Of a DNA stretch of 64,000 bases, positions 24,382-32,365 are shown piece by piece. This stretch comes from JACCTU01 sp963848525. Lineage in GTDB: Bacteria > Actinomycetota > Thermoleophilia > Gaiellales > Gaiellaceae. Each line of letters starts with the position of its first letter. The stretch's first letter is position 1. The stretch covers positions 682,001 through 746,000 of the forward strand of contig CAWKDZ010000002.1 of the NCBI GenBank assembly GCA_963848525.1. The letters run 5' to 3'. Position numbers and translations under genes: made by a program. The notes below the pieces were generated by a model. The model did not search any database. It saw nothing but the letters and a program-made list of their open reading frames with translations, and was not told the origin of the DNA.

Positions 24382-25745
24382 TGGCCGTCCGTCGCGCCTG
24401 CGCCTGCAACGACTTCAGCCGCTCGCACGCCGTCGCGGGCGACGGTCTGCCCGCGGTCGAGCCGGGCATGCCCGCACCCGCCGGCACGGGGCTGACCCGC
24501 CGCAACTTCCTGGCGAAGTCAGTCGGGCTCGCCGTGACCGTCTACGGCCTCGACGCGCTCAACCTGCTCGAGCTCGACGAGGGGATCGCGGGAGCCGCGA
24601 CCACGAACCGCGTGCTCGTCTCGGTCTTCCTCGACGGCGGCGCGGACTCGCTCTCGATGCTCTTCCCGGCGAGCGACCCGCTCTACTACCAGTACCGCCC
24701 CACGCTCGCGCTCCCCCAGTCGGCCGGCCTAGCCTTCAGCGAGGACAGCCGCCTGCGCTGGCATCCGTCGCTCTCCGGGCTCGCCCAGCTGCACGGCGAG
24801 GGCAAGGTCAGCGTCATCCCGGCGATCGGCTACACGAGCCCGGACAAGTCGCACTTCACCTCGCGCCACTACTGGGAGGTCGGTGCGACGAACGCCGGCC
24901 TGGCGACCGGCTGGCTCGGCCGCTACCTCGACCGCGTCGGGTCGCGCGACAACCCGCTCCAGGGCCTCTCCCTCGACAACCGGCTCCAGCCTGCCCTCGC
25001 GACGGCGAAGGTCCCGGTCGCGTCGATCGACGGGCCGGACCGCTACACGTTCGCGAACCGCAGGGCCGAGAGCGCGGTCGAGAGCCGCATCCTCGAGGCC
25101 GTCGGCCAGCTCGGCGCCGCCCACTCCGGGAGCCGCGATCGGGCGATCCGCGAGGTCGCCTCGGCCGCCTCGCAGTCGCACCGGCTGCGGCGTGAGCTCC
25201 AGGGGCTCGGGGCGGGCGTCGGCCAGGTCCCGCCGTCCTACCCGCAGTCGCAGGACGAGTTCCCGCGGCGGCTCGCAGGCCTCGCCGCGATGCTCGCCGC
25301 CGGCATGCCGATCCGCTGCGCGGCGCTGAAGGCGCCCGGGATGTACGACACGCACGCCGACCAGGCGGACGAGCTCAACCAGGCGCTGAAGCTGACCACC
25401 GACTCGCTCGTCGCGTTCCAGCGCGACCTCGAGGCGCGCGGCCTGGCCGACCGGGTGCTCGTCCACGTCTGGTCGGAGTTCGGCCGGCGCGCGCGCGAGA
25501 ACGGCTCCGACGGGACCGACCACGGCGCGGGCGGGCTCGGGCTGCTGATCGGCGCGCGCGTCCGCGGGCGGATGATCGGCGAGTTCCCCGGGCTCAACGG
25601 CGGGCTCGACGCGCAGGGCAACATCCGCGCGACCGCCGACTTTCGCGGCGTCTACGGCGCGATCCTCGAGCAGTGGCTCGACACCGACGCCGCTTCCGTC
25701 ATCCCCGACGCCGCCTCGTTCGCACGGCCGGCGCTGCTCAAGTGA
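24381..25745 (+). CDS. DUF1501 family protein, Tat-exported
   Basis: A 454-residue DUF1501 protein related to the alkaline phosphatase/sulfatase fold. A twin-arginine signal is visible (LTRRNFLAKSVGLAV, Arg40-Arg41), so it is probably exported folded. Family motifs include LVSVFLDGGADSLSMLFPAS, the GTDHGAGG segment near the C-terminus and VHVWSEFGRRARENGSDG. It is translationally coupled to DUF1800 upstream and to a cupredoxin downstream (GTGA overlap), so the three form one secreted module. Confidence 0.93.
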   Translation: MAVRRACACNDFSRSHAVAGDGLPAVEPGMPAPAGTGLTRRNFLAKSVGLAVTVYGLDALNLLELDEGIAGAATTNRVLVSVFLDGGADSLSMLFPASDPLYYQYRPTLALPQSAGLAFSEDSRLRWHPSLSGLAQLHGEGKVSVIPAIGYTSPDKSHFTSRHYWEVGATNAGLATGWLGRYLDRVGSRDNPLQGLSLDNRLQPALATAKVPVASIDGPDRYTFANRRAESAVESRILEAVGQLGAAHSGSRDRAIREVASAASQSHRLRRELQGLGAGVGQVPPSYPQSQDEFPRRLAGLAAMLAAGMPIRCAALKAPGMYDTHADQADELNQALKLTTDSLVAFQRDLEARGLADRVLVHVWSEFGRRARENGSDGTDHGAGGLGLLIGARVRGRMIGEFPGLNGGLDAQGNIRATADFRGVYGAILEQWLDTDAASVIPDAASFARPALLK

Positions 25746-26107
25746 GGCTCCTGGCCCTCGCGGTCGCGCTCGCGGGCGCGCTCGTCGTCCCCGCTGCGTA
25801 CGCGGCGTCGGCACGCGCACCTGCCCGCGTGCAGGTGACGGCGAGCGAGTTCGACTTCGTGCTCTCGCGGACCAAGGTGCGCCAGGGGCGGGCGATCGTG
25901 CAGCTCGTCAACCTCGGCGAGGATCCACACGACCTCGCGCTGCGGCGCGTCGCGCGCAACGCGCGCACGTACAGCACGCGCGCGCTGCTTCCGGAGGAGT
26001 ACGCGAACATCACGGTCCGGCTCTACCCCGGCCGGTATCAGCTCTGGTGCGCCGTCGGCGACCACCGCGTGCGCGGCATGCGCGCGACGCTGACCGTCAC
26101 GAAGTAA
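25742..26107 (+). CDS. secreted single-domain cupredoxin
   Basis: A 121-residue exported protein. After a signal peptide (LLALAVALAGALVVPAAYA) there is one cupredoxin domain with a complete ligand set, His63 (DPHDLAL), Cys103, His108 and Met113 (CAVGDHRVRGM). GTG 25742 overlaps the DUF1501 stop by 4 nt. It probably binds copper and may supply or exchange electrons for the DUF1800/DUF1501 pair, though that partnership is inferred from gene order. Confidence 0.85.
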   Translation: MRLLALAVALAGALVVPAAYAASARAPARVQVTASEFDFVLSRTKVRQGRAIVQLVNLGEDPHDLALRRVARNARTYSTRALLPEEYANITVRLYPGRYQLWCAVGDHRVRGMRATLTVTK

Positions 26108-26126
26108 CGAAGCGCTGTGGCTGCGG

Positions 26127-26658
26127 CTACGAAGTCACATTGGCGCAGATCACCACGACGTTGAGCCCCCAGGTGCTCGCCGTTGCGACGACCTCGCGAG
26201 CAGTCCCGGTCCACGTCGTCGGGTTCGACATGTAGCTCGACGTCGATAGCAACGCCGGTGATGGTCGCGGGCAAGAGCGCGACCCCTCCGCCGAGCACGC
26301 GCTTCCCCGCAGGACACGAGGCCGTCAGCGTCTTGGTCGGAGCGGAGTCGACCGCGCTCGTCGTGAAGACGCTCTGGTACGCGCTCGCACCGGCCGGCCC
26401 CGCCGGTCCTGCAGGCCCCGCCGGACCTGCGGGCCCTGCCGGACCTGCCGGGATCTGTCCCGGCCTGAAGTCCTTGACCAGCAGCGAGCCGTTCTTGACC
26501 TTGATCGACGTCACCGCAGCCTGCTTCAGCTGGGGCTCACCGACGGAGTTCCGCGGCAGCTGCAGCTGGTTTCGCGCCGCCTCGCCAACCGGCGTCACGC
26601 CGAGCACGGCGACGACGAGCGCGGTCAGCGACAGGGCGATCGGCAGTCGTTGTCTCAT
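26127..26658 (-). pseudogene. secreted protein with collagen-like GPA repeats, frameshifted
   Basis: An exported protein with signal peptide RLPIALSLTALVVAVLGVTP, a central (GPA)6 collagen-like run, and a C-terminal domain with CPAGKRVLGGGVALLPATI. After this the frame becomes Arg-rich. The expected ending (MSNPTTWTGTAREVVATAST, then WGLNVVVICANVTS and stop) is present one base out of frame, reaching TAG at 26127-26129. One surplus base near 26232 explains it. ATG 26658 has an AGGGGG ribosome-binding site. The C-terminal pattern is common in actinobacterial secreted proteins of unknown role. Confidence 0.7.
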
Positions 26659-26776
26659 CGTTTCCCCCTCTCTGGTCACGGCGGTGAGAGCGTATTCCGC
26701 GTGCCGGTCGGCGCCCGTAAGGGTTCTCTGAAATTCGTGTTGGGCTCGCCGGAACCCGCGCTACCCTCGCCTCGTC

Positions 26777-27217
26777 GTGAAGAAATCCGTGATCGCTGCC
26801 GCTTTGACCGCGCTCGCCCTGGTCGGTGCGGCTCGCGCCGAGATGCCGCAGAATCGAGACGCGCCCGAAGTGACCGGTCGCGCCGCCGTCGGCTGGGGCG
26901 TGGTCGGCCACAACGGCACCTGGCTCTACAACGACGGCTCCGCCTGCGGCGCGGAGTGCCTCTACTCGTTCGCCTGGGAGCGCTGCAATGCCGGCGGCTG
27001 CCGCCCGATCGCCGGCGCGATCAACCGCGTGTACAAGGTGCGCGCGGTTGACGTGGGCTCGCGATTCCGCGTCGTCGTTTCGACGACGAAGTACGACTGC
27101 GGCGAGTGGAACTACGCGGCGGGGACGCAGGAGTGCCGCTGGGTCACGCGCACGGCGGTCTCAGCGGAGACGACCGTTGTGCAGAGACCGAAGCGCAGGC
27201 CGCAACCGCGGCGGTGA
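26777..27217 (+). CDS. secreted hypothetical protein with Ig-like module
   Basis: A 146-residue exported protein. After a signal peptide (SVIAAALTALALVGAARA) comes one domain with WERCNAGGCRPIAGAINRVY, DVGSRFRVVVSTTKYDCG and a third Cys pair. This is the W..C..C..I.GA...Y.....DVG..LRV.V pattern of actinobacterial surface repeat modules. The tail is basic. GTG 26777 is preceded by TACCCT 9 nt upstream and no Shine-Dalgarno. Function unknown; probably cell surface. Confidence 0.7.
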   Translation: MKKSVIAAALTALALVGAARAEMPQNRDAPEVTGRAAVGWGVVGHNGTWLYNDGSACGAECLYSFAWERCNAGGCRPIAGAINRVYKVRAVDVGSRFRVVVSTTKYDCGEWNYAAGTQECRWVTRTAVSAETTVVQRPKRRPQPRR

Positions 27218-27263
27218 CGTTCTTCGCCGCCAGCGCCGGACGGCCGGCGGAAGTAGATCGCAG

Positions 27264-28397
27264 TCAATCCATTCGCCGGCAGAAATCCTCCGCAGTCGCG
27301 AGCAGAACGTCCCGCACGCGCTCGACCGACGCGAGCTCGACCCACTCGACCCGCTCGTGCTCCCCGCCGCCGACCGGCCCGAACAGCACCGTTGGGATCC
27401 CGGCTGCGGCCAGCAACGCGGAGTCGGCCCAGTAGGGCACGCCGACGATCGCGGTGCCCGCGTGCCGGTGCACGAGCTGGACGACCTCTTCATCGTCGGC
27501 GACCTCGAACGGGTCGCCGGTGAAGATCAGTCGCAGCTCTGCGTCGACGCCGCTCTGCGCGATCAGCTCGTGCAACGCCGCCTCGACGTCGGCAGGTGAC
27601 TCCCCGGGCAGAGTCCTCCACTCCCCGGTCAACAGGCAGCGCGCGGGATAGCTGGAGAACTCCTGACCTCCTTCGATCAACGACGTGTGCAGCGAGCTCG
27701 GACCCAGAAGCCGGTGACCCGCTGCGTTCCCGAGCCGCTGCGCGAGCGCCGAGAGCTCGACGAGCACCGATCCCATCAGCGCGATCGCGTCGATCCCGCG
27801 TTCCGGCCGCGAGCCGTGCGCAGCGCGCCCAGCCGTTTCGATCTCGAAGCCGACGAACCCCTTGTGCGCGATCGCGATGTCGAGCCCGGTCGGCTCCGTC
27901 ACGATCGCCGCGTCGGCCCGCAGGCCGGACGCCAGCAGCGCCTTCGTCCCCGCACCGGCCGCCTCCTCGTCCGCGACCGCCGCGACCACGACGTCACCCG
28001 CCAGGCCGCGCGCAGAAGCGGCAGCCACCATCGCCGCAGCGAGACCGGCCTTCATGTCGAACGCGCCGCGTCCGTAGAGACGACCGTTCTCCACCCGCGG
28101 CTCGTACGGCCTGTCCATTCCGGTGACACCGACCGTGTCCGTGTGCGCGTTCAGGAGCAACGTGCGACCTCCACCGCTGCCACGCGCGATCCCGACCACG
28201 TTCGGCCGGCCCGGGAGCGCGTCCCCTAGAGTCACCTCGAGCCCGGCGGCTTCGAACCAGTCGGCGACGAAGCGCGCAATCCCGGCTTCGCCCGCGCCGC
28301 CCTCGACGAGCGACGGGTTGACGGAGTCGATCGCGACCAGTTGCCGGAGCAACTCGGAAAGCTCAGCGCGGGACGAGCCGTTCCGGTCGCGGGCCAC
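27264..28397 (-). CDS. M20 family metallopeptidase (ArgE/DapE-type)
   Basis: A di-zinc amidohydrolase/peptidase of 377 residues. The metal site is clear: His85 and Asp87 in LNAHTDTVGV, Asp114 in GRGAFDMKAG, and the catalytic/metal glutamates in VADEEAAGAG (144-145). The inserted dimerisation domain follows. Family members deacylate N-acyl amino acids (acetylornithine, succinyl-diaminopimelate) or cleave dipeptides, and sequence alone does not choose. The GTG start at 28397 has TACGAT 6 nt upstream and no Shine-Dalgarno. Confidence 0.9.
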   Translation of the reverse strand: MARDRNGSSRAELSELLRQLVAIDSVNPSLVEGGAGEAGIARFVADWFEAAGLEVTLGDALPGRPNVVGIARGSGGGRTLLLNAHTDTVGVTGMDRPYEPRVENGRLYGRGAFDMKAGLAAAMVAAASARGLAGDVVVAAVADEEAAGAGTKALLASGLRADAAIVTEPTGLDIAIAHKGFVGFEIETAGRAAHGSRPERGIDAIALMGSVLVELSALAQRLGNAAGHRLLGPSSLHTSLIEGGQEFSSYPARCLLTGEWRTLPGESPADVEAALHELIAQSGVDAELRLIFTGDPFEVADDEEVVQLVHRHAGTAIVGVPYWADSALLAAAGIPTVLFGPVGGGEHERVEWVELASVERVRDVLLATAEDFCRRMD

Positions 28398-28403
28398 CCG
28401 CCG

Positions 28404-28409
28404 ATCGTA
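28404..28409 (-). promoter_or_regulatory. -10 element of the M20 peptidase gene, leaderless
   Basis: TACGAT on the minus strand lies 6 nt from the GTG start at 28397. Confidence 0.5.
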
Positions 28410-28454
28410 GGCGAGCCAGGCCTAGATCCCGTGACGATCGGAGAGGAGGACGCC

Positions 28455-29078
28455 ATGTGCGCCACCTCCACGTCGCAAGAGTCGCGCGTGCTCACCGCGG
28501 CGGCCCGACTCGCAGTTGCCGGACCGCTGGTGTGTATCGCCCTCGTCGCTCTGCTCCACCTCCTCGAGCCGGAGGTCAACGACAGCGACGCGGTGAGCGA
28601 GTACGCGCTCGGCGACTACGGCTGGCTGATGAACATCGCCTTCTTCTCGGCGGCCGCGGGCATCGGTGCCCTTGCCCTCGTTCTCCGCAGGACGCTCGCG
28701 CGGTCGAAGACCGCCGCCGCCGGAGTCATCCTGCTCTCGCTGGCGGCCGTGGCGTGGGTCTGCCTCGGCGCAGGCAACATCGACCCCGAGGGCGTGAAGA
28801 CGACGACGCATGGATTCATCCACGGGGTCGGCTTTCTCCTCGGACTGCCGACGAGGCTCGCCGCGCCGCTCGTCCTCGCCGCAGCGTTTCGGCGCGACGA
28901 ACGGTGGGCGAGCCATGCACGAGTGACGCTCGCGCTCGGAGTCACGGCTCTCGTCGCCGAGCTGGCGGGCTTCTCCGATCTCGCGCCCGTCGTGACGCTT
29001 CGCCTCGCGCTCGGCATCTGGCTCGTGTGGATCGCGCTCACGGGTCTGCGCGTCTTGCGCTCCCCGGACATCTCGTGA
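28455..29078 (+). CDS. DUF998-type integral membrane protein
   Basis: A 207-residue membrane protein with six hydrophobic segments. The conserved DUF998 features are seen: SEYALGDYGWLMNIAFFSAA early, and the loop THGFIHGVGFLL with its histidines. ATG 28455 has a strong GAGAGGAGGA ribosome-binding site. It stands alone between two minus-strand genes. Family function is unknown. Confidence 0.8.
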   Translation: MCATSTSQESRVLTAAARLAVAGPLVCIALVALLHLLEPEVNDSDAVSEYALGDYGWLMNIAFFSAAAGIGALALVLRRTLARSKTAAAGVILLSLAAVAWVCLGAGNIDPEGVKTTTHGFIHGVGFLLGLPTRLAAPLVLAAAFRRDERWASHARVTLALGVTALVAELAGFSDLAPVVTLRLALGIWLVWIALTGLRVLRSPDIS

Positions 29079-29122
29079 GCTGACGTAATGCCGCGGAGCT
29101 CAGTAGCTCCCGCGTCGGGGCG

Positions 29123-29770
29123 CTAGCAGCTCTTGTACTGGGCCGGCAGCGCGTCGTGCCAGGCGAGCGCCCAAGCCTGGAACCGCGCATAGTCCGGGTT
29201 CGGCACCTGCACCATCGCGCGGGTCGTGAGCTGCGTCGGCACCTTGATCGAACGCCACTTCCCGGCGATCTTCCGGCGCACGACCTTCGTCACGGTCTTC
29301 GTCGAGTACCGCGTCTCTGACACATTCTGGCTCAGGCCGAAGGTCTGTTCGGCCACGCTCATCACGAGCGACTGCGCGAGCTTTTCCGTTTGGCACTCGT
29401 CTCGGATGCCGCGCTGGTGCACGGCCTCGTGCACGAGCGTGGCGATCGCGTCCGAGAGGTAGGTGACGCCGACCTCCCGGTAGCCGTACTCGAGTGCGAA
29501 GTGCAGCGTGGAGCAGTGCTTCGGCGCGATGTAGACGACCGGCGTGCTCAGGTAGGTGAAGCCGTGGAGGAGCGAGCCGTTCTCCCAGTAGCGCCACTGG
29601 TATTCGTTGGTTTCGCAGTGAACGGACACGGGCTTGCCCGCGACTTGAGTGGCGACGCCGTCGAACTTCGGGTGCGGGCTGTTCGCCGCGACTGCGGCGG
29701 TGGCCGACGCGAGCGCGAGCCCGAGCGCGACTGTGCTCGTCGAAAGGATGACGTAGATCTTCGTCTTCAT
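29123..29770 (-). CDS. secreted putative zinc metalloprotease-like protein
   Basis: A 215-residue protein with a signal peptide (about 1-29, ending ATAAVAA). It contains HEAVH (114-118), the HExxH zincin motif, in DAIATLVHEAVHQRGIRDE. Three cysteines (Cys52, Cys86 and a C-terminal one) could form a disulfide. No larger family is recognised. The domain is short for a complete protease, so it may be a minimal zincin or an inactive relative. Its terminal region VPNPDYARFQAWALAWHDAL is typical of actinobacterial proteins of this kind. Confidence 0.7.
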   Translation of the reverse strand: MKTKIYVILSTSTVALGLALASATAAVAANSPHPKFDGVATQVAGKPVSVHCETNEYQWRYWENGSLLHGFTYLSTPVVYIAPKHCSTLHFALEYGYREVGVTYLSDAIATLVHEAVHQRGIRDECQTEKLAQSLVMSVAEQTFGLSQNVSETRYSTKTVTKVVRRKIAGKWRSIKVPTQLTTRAMVQVPNPDYARFQAWALAWHDALPAQYKSC

Positions 29771-29957
29771 CAGAGGACCGCAACCCTGCCGAAGCCGGCA
29801 CGCCGCCCGCCTGACACGACTCGGTCAATCTGTGCCGACCGGGGACCACCGACACGTAAGAACCACTCGTCGAGACGACACGTACTTGGTGCCGGTGCAC
29901 ACGAATTCTCGGAGCGCCTCTTCCCAAGGCGGTCCAAAACCCAAGGGAGGCAAGGAA

Positions 29958-30383
29958 ATGACGGAAGCGAGCCTGTACGAGCGGCTCGGCGGCGTATTCG
30001 CCATCTCGGCAGTCGTCGACCACTTCAGCGAAGCGATCGTGCGCAACCCGATCGTCGGCCAGAAGTCCGAGAACCCGGCCCTCCGCGAGTGGCACACCAA
30101 CAACCTGGGCAGACTCCCGGGCCTGAAGTTCATGCGCACCCTCTGGGTCTGCGACATCGCCGGGGGACCCCAGCAATACGCACCGACGCAACCAGGCAGC
30201 ACTCCTCTCGGCTTGGAAGAAGCCCATCGCGAGCTGAAGATCTCCCCTGCCGAGTTCGACGAGGTCGCCGCCGAGCTTGGGCGAACGCTCGACTTCTTCA
30301 AAGTCCCCGCGCAGGAGAAAGACGAGGTGCTGACCGCATTCGCCGCACACAAGGACGAGGTGACCGCCGGACACTCCGACTAG
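29958..30383 (+). CDS. truncated hemoglobin, group I-like
   Basis: A 141-residue 2-on-2 globin. It starts SLYERLGGVFAISAVVDHFS, with the LYERLGG pattern. IAGGPQQYAP matches the helix E/F region and His90 in LEEAHRELKIS is the proximal haem ligand. Members bind O2 or NO. ATG 29958 has GGGAGG before it. The 187-nt gap to the divergent protease-like gene holds no clear promoter I can name. Confidence 0.88.
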   Translation: MTEASLYERLGGVFAISAVVDHFSEAIVRNPIVGQKSENPALREWHTNNLGRLPGLKFMRTLWVCDIAGGPQQYAPTQPGSTPLGLEEAHRELKISPAEFDEVAAELGRTLDFFKVPAQEKDEVLTAFAAHKDEVTAGHSD

Positions 30384-30492
30384 CCCGGCCGAAATCGGCG
30401 CTGTACGAAGGGCCGGATCCGACTTGGGGTCGCTGCTCCGCTCGTCGAGTGGCGGAGAGGCTGAGTGGAGCCTAGGCGACCCTTGAGTGGGT

Positions 30493-30792
30493 TTACACGC
30501 TCGGACTCGTGGGTGAGCGGCTGTCATACATCGACTTCGCATACCGCGAGCTGTATGAGGCGATATCGAGCGCGACGCCCAGTGCGACCAACAACCACTC
30601 GGCACCGGAGACGCCGCCGACCGGCGACCAGACGACCACGTAGAAGAGCGTCGTCCACGGCAGGAACAGCAGCCCGAGGAGCGTCAGGAACCAGGAGTCG
30701 AACGCCGCGTCGACACGGTCTCCGAAGATCCACCAGAGCAGCAGCGCGATGCGGGGCCCGAGCCCGAACGCGGTGAGGAAGAGACAGCACAC
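30493..30792 (-). CDS. small integral membrane protein
   Basis: A 99-residue protein with three hydrophobic spans. Motifs GLGPRIALLLWWIFGDRV, FLPWTTLFYVVVW and GAEWLLVALGVALDIASY are widely conserved in small actinobacterial membrane proteins of unknown function. ATG 30792 starts at the first span. The 109 nt downstream before the globin gene hold nothing I can identify. Confidence 0.75.
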   Translation of the reverse strand: MCCLFLTAFGLGPRIALLLWWIFGDRVDAAFDSWFLTLLGLLFLPWTTLFYVVVWSPVGGVSGAEWLLVALGVALDIASYSSRYAKSMYDSRSPTSPSV

Positions 30793-31053
30793 GGGGGCTG
30801 GACACTCTTCCCGGTTCCGGGCTTCGAGTCAACCTCCCGACGAGGGCAGACGCCTTAGTCGTTGCCAAAGGGAGTCAGCTCAAGCGGCTCTGGTGACAGG
30901 ACGCTCGTCGAGCCGACGACCTCCCATTTCGTGGCCATTGGACGCCCGCCCGCCCACGGCTCGACCGTCGTGCCTTGTGAGAAGGGAAGGAAGTTGCCAC
31001 GATGTCCGTCATGTGATCGCAGTAACAAATGCGGGCCGAAAGGAGAGTGCACA

Positions 31054-31209
31054 GTGGAAGCAGTCGGTACTGCGCGTCTGACGAGCGACATCCTGGCGCA
31101 ACGCGCGGTGGGCGCGAGCGTGTCGCGCCGCCAAATCACAGACGTTCTCCACGAGCCGGAGGGCGCCCCGGAGCTCGTGCTCGACCTCGTCGCCGCCAGA
31201 AGGCGGTGA
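31054..31209 (+). CDS. small hypothetical protein, start uncertain
   Basis: A 51-residue soluble protein (VEAVGTARLTSDILAQRAVG to APELVLDLVAARRR) with a possible AAAGGAGAG ribosome-binding site. The frame is open upstream to TTG 30862, and the extension encodes a Cys-rich stretch (LPRCPSCDRSNKCGPKGEC) that looks like a zinc ribbon. The true protein may therefore be up to 115 residues. It precedes the tandem-repeat protein by 16 nt, so they may be one operon. Function unknown. Confidence 0.45.
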   Translation: MEAVGTARLTSDILAQRAVGASVSRRQITDVLHEPEGAPELVLDLVAARRR

Positions 31210-31225
31210 GCACGCGACGATCAGC

Positions 31226-32233
31226 ATGACGTGGAGCCGCGAGGACCTCGAGCAGCTGCTCGAGTCTGCCGCCGGCGACGAGATGGTGTTGGTGTTCGAC
31301 CGAGACGAGCTCGCGAGCGCACTCGGCGACGTCGAGGCCCATGGAACGCGGGCGCGCGCCGCGGTATTCGCCGTCGCTGCGGTGGGTGCGCTCGGAAGCG
31401 GCGCGTCGATCGCGAACGCGGCGGTCTCAGGCGGCGACGGCGGCGGGACCGCGGCGACGCCGGCCGCGGCAGCGCTCGAAGCCCGCTCCGAGGCGCTCAA
31501 CCAGCAGCACGGACTCGGCACCGCAGGCGCAGCCGACGCCGAAGCCGCGGCAATCGCAGCCCGCTCCGAAGCCCTCAACCAGCAGCACGGACTCGGCACC
31601 GCAGGCGCAGCCGACGCCGAAGCCGCAGCAATCGCAGCCCGCTCCGAAGCCCTCAACCAACAGCACGGACTCGGCACCGCAGGCGCAGCCGACGCCGAAG
31701 CCGCAGCAATCGCAGCCCGCTCCGAAGCCCTCAACCAACAGCACGGACTCGGCACCGCAGGCGCAGCCGACGCCGAAGCCGCAGCAATCGCAGCCCGCTC
31801 CGAAGCCCTCAACCAGCAGCACGGACTCGGCACCGCAGGCGCAGCCGACGCCGAAGCCGCGGCAATCGCAGCCCGCTCCGAAGCCCTCAACCAGCAGCAC
31901 GGACTCGGCACCGCAGGCGCAGCCGACGCCGAAGCCGCGGCAATCGCAGCCCGCTCCGAAGCCCTCAACCAGCAACACGGACTCGGCACCGCAGGCGCGG
32001 CGGCCGCCGAAGCCGCGGCAATCGAAGCCCGCTCCGAGGCACTCAACCAGCAGTACGGACTCGGCACCGCAGGCAACGCCGCCGAAACCGCCGCAATCGC
32101 AACCGACTCCTCAGGCGGCTTGACGCTCGAAGGGGCGAACGTTGACGACGCTCTCCTCATCGGCGGGTTGCTCCTGACGATCGGAGGAGCCACCTTCCTG
32201 GTTCGACGGACCGCGGGAGGACGGCTGGCCTAG
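31226..32233 (+). CDS. tandem-repeat surface protein
   Basis: A 335-residue protein. A charged head (EDLEQLLESAAGDEMVLVFD) is followed by a hydrophobic segment (AAVFAVAAVGALGSGASI), then eight 26-residue repeats (ARSEALNQQHGLGTAGAADA then EAAAIA). A C-terminal membrane span with a positive tail follows (LIGGLLLTIGGATFLVRRTA). The layout suggests an extracellular alanine-rich stalk anchored at both ends. There is no sortase motif. Function unknown. Confidence 0.7.
   Translation: MTWSREDLEQLLESAAGDEMVLVFDRDELASALGDVEAHGTRARAAVFAVAAVGALGSGASIANAAVSGGDGGGTAATPAAAALEARSEALNQQHGLGTAGAADAEAAAIAARSEALNQQHGLGTAGAADAEAAAIAARSEALNQQHGLGTAGAADAEAAAIAARSEALNQQHGLGTAGAADAEAAAIAARSEALNQQHGLGTAGAADAEAAAIAARSEALNQQHGLGTAGAADAEAAAIAARSEALNQQHGLGTAGAAAAEAAAIEARSEALNQQYGLGTAGNAAETAAIATDSSGGLTLEGANVDDALLIGGLLLTIGGATFLVRRTAGGRLA
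31481..32104 (+). repeat. eight tandem 78-bp coding repeats
   Basis: Copies begin at 31481, 31559, 31637, 31715, 31793, 31871, 31949 and 32027. The middle copies differ at one or two bases, mostly silent (CAG/CAA, GCG/GCA), while the outer copies have drifted more. The period is a multiple of three, so the frame is kept. All three forward frames stay open across the array. Confidence 0.95.
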
Positions 32234-32253
32234 GCGAAAGGTCGCAGAGCCAA

Positions 32254-32290
32254 GTGGCGGAAGCGGGGCGGCGCGCTCCGCTTCCACCAC
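32254..32290. terminator. hairpin between convergent genes
   Basis: GTGG-c-GGAAGCGG pairs with CCGCTTCC-a-CCAC around an 11-nt loop, with one internal mismatch. No T-run follows. It lies between the repeat protein and the convergent MFS gene and may terminate both. Confidence 0.4.
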
Positions 32291-32365
32291 CTCTACGGCG
32301 GCCTCCGGGGTGAGCGTCACATGGGCGGCGGGTACGTGGCGCCGGCTGAAGAGACGCCGGCGAGC

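Noticed and set aside
28404..28454. Divergent promoter for both the M20 and DUF998 genes in the same overlapping pattern
   Set aside because: The DUF998 gene has a clear Shine-Dalgarno and no TANNNT box at 6-9 nt, so it does not follow the leaderless pattern.
31427..31978. Minus-strand Cys-rich repeat ORF (GFGAGCDC...)
   Set aside because: Exact reverse of the 78-bp coding array; its regularity comes from the array, not from its own selection.
31481..32104. CRISPR array
   Set aside because: Repeats are contiguous 78-bp coding units without unique spacers, and there are no cas genes.
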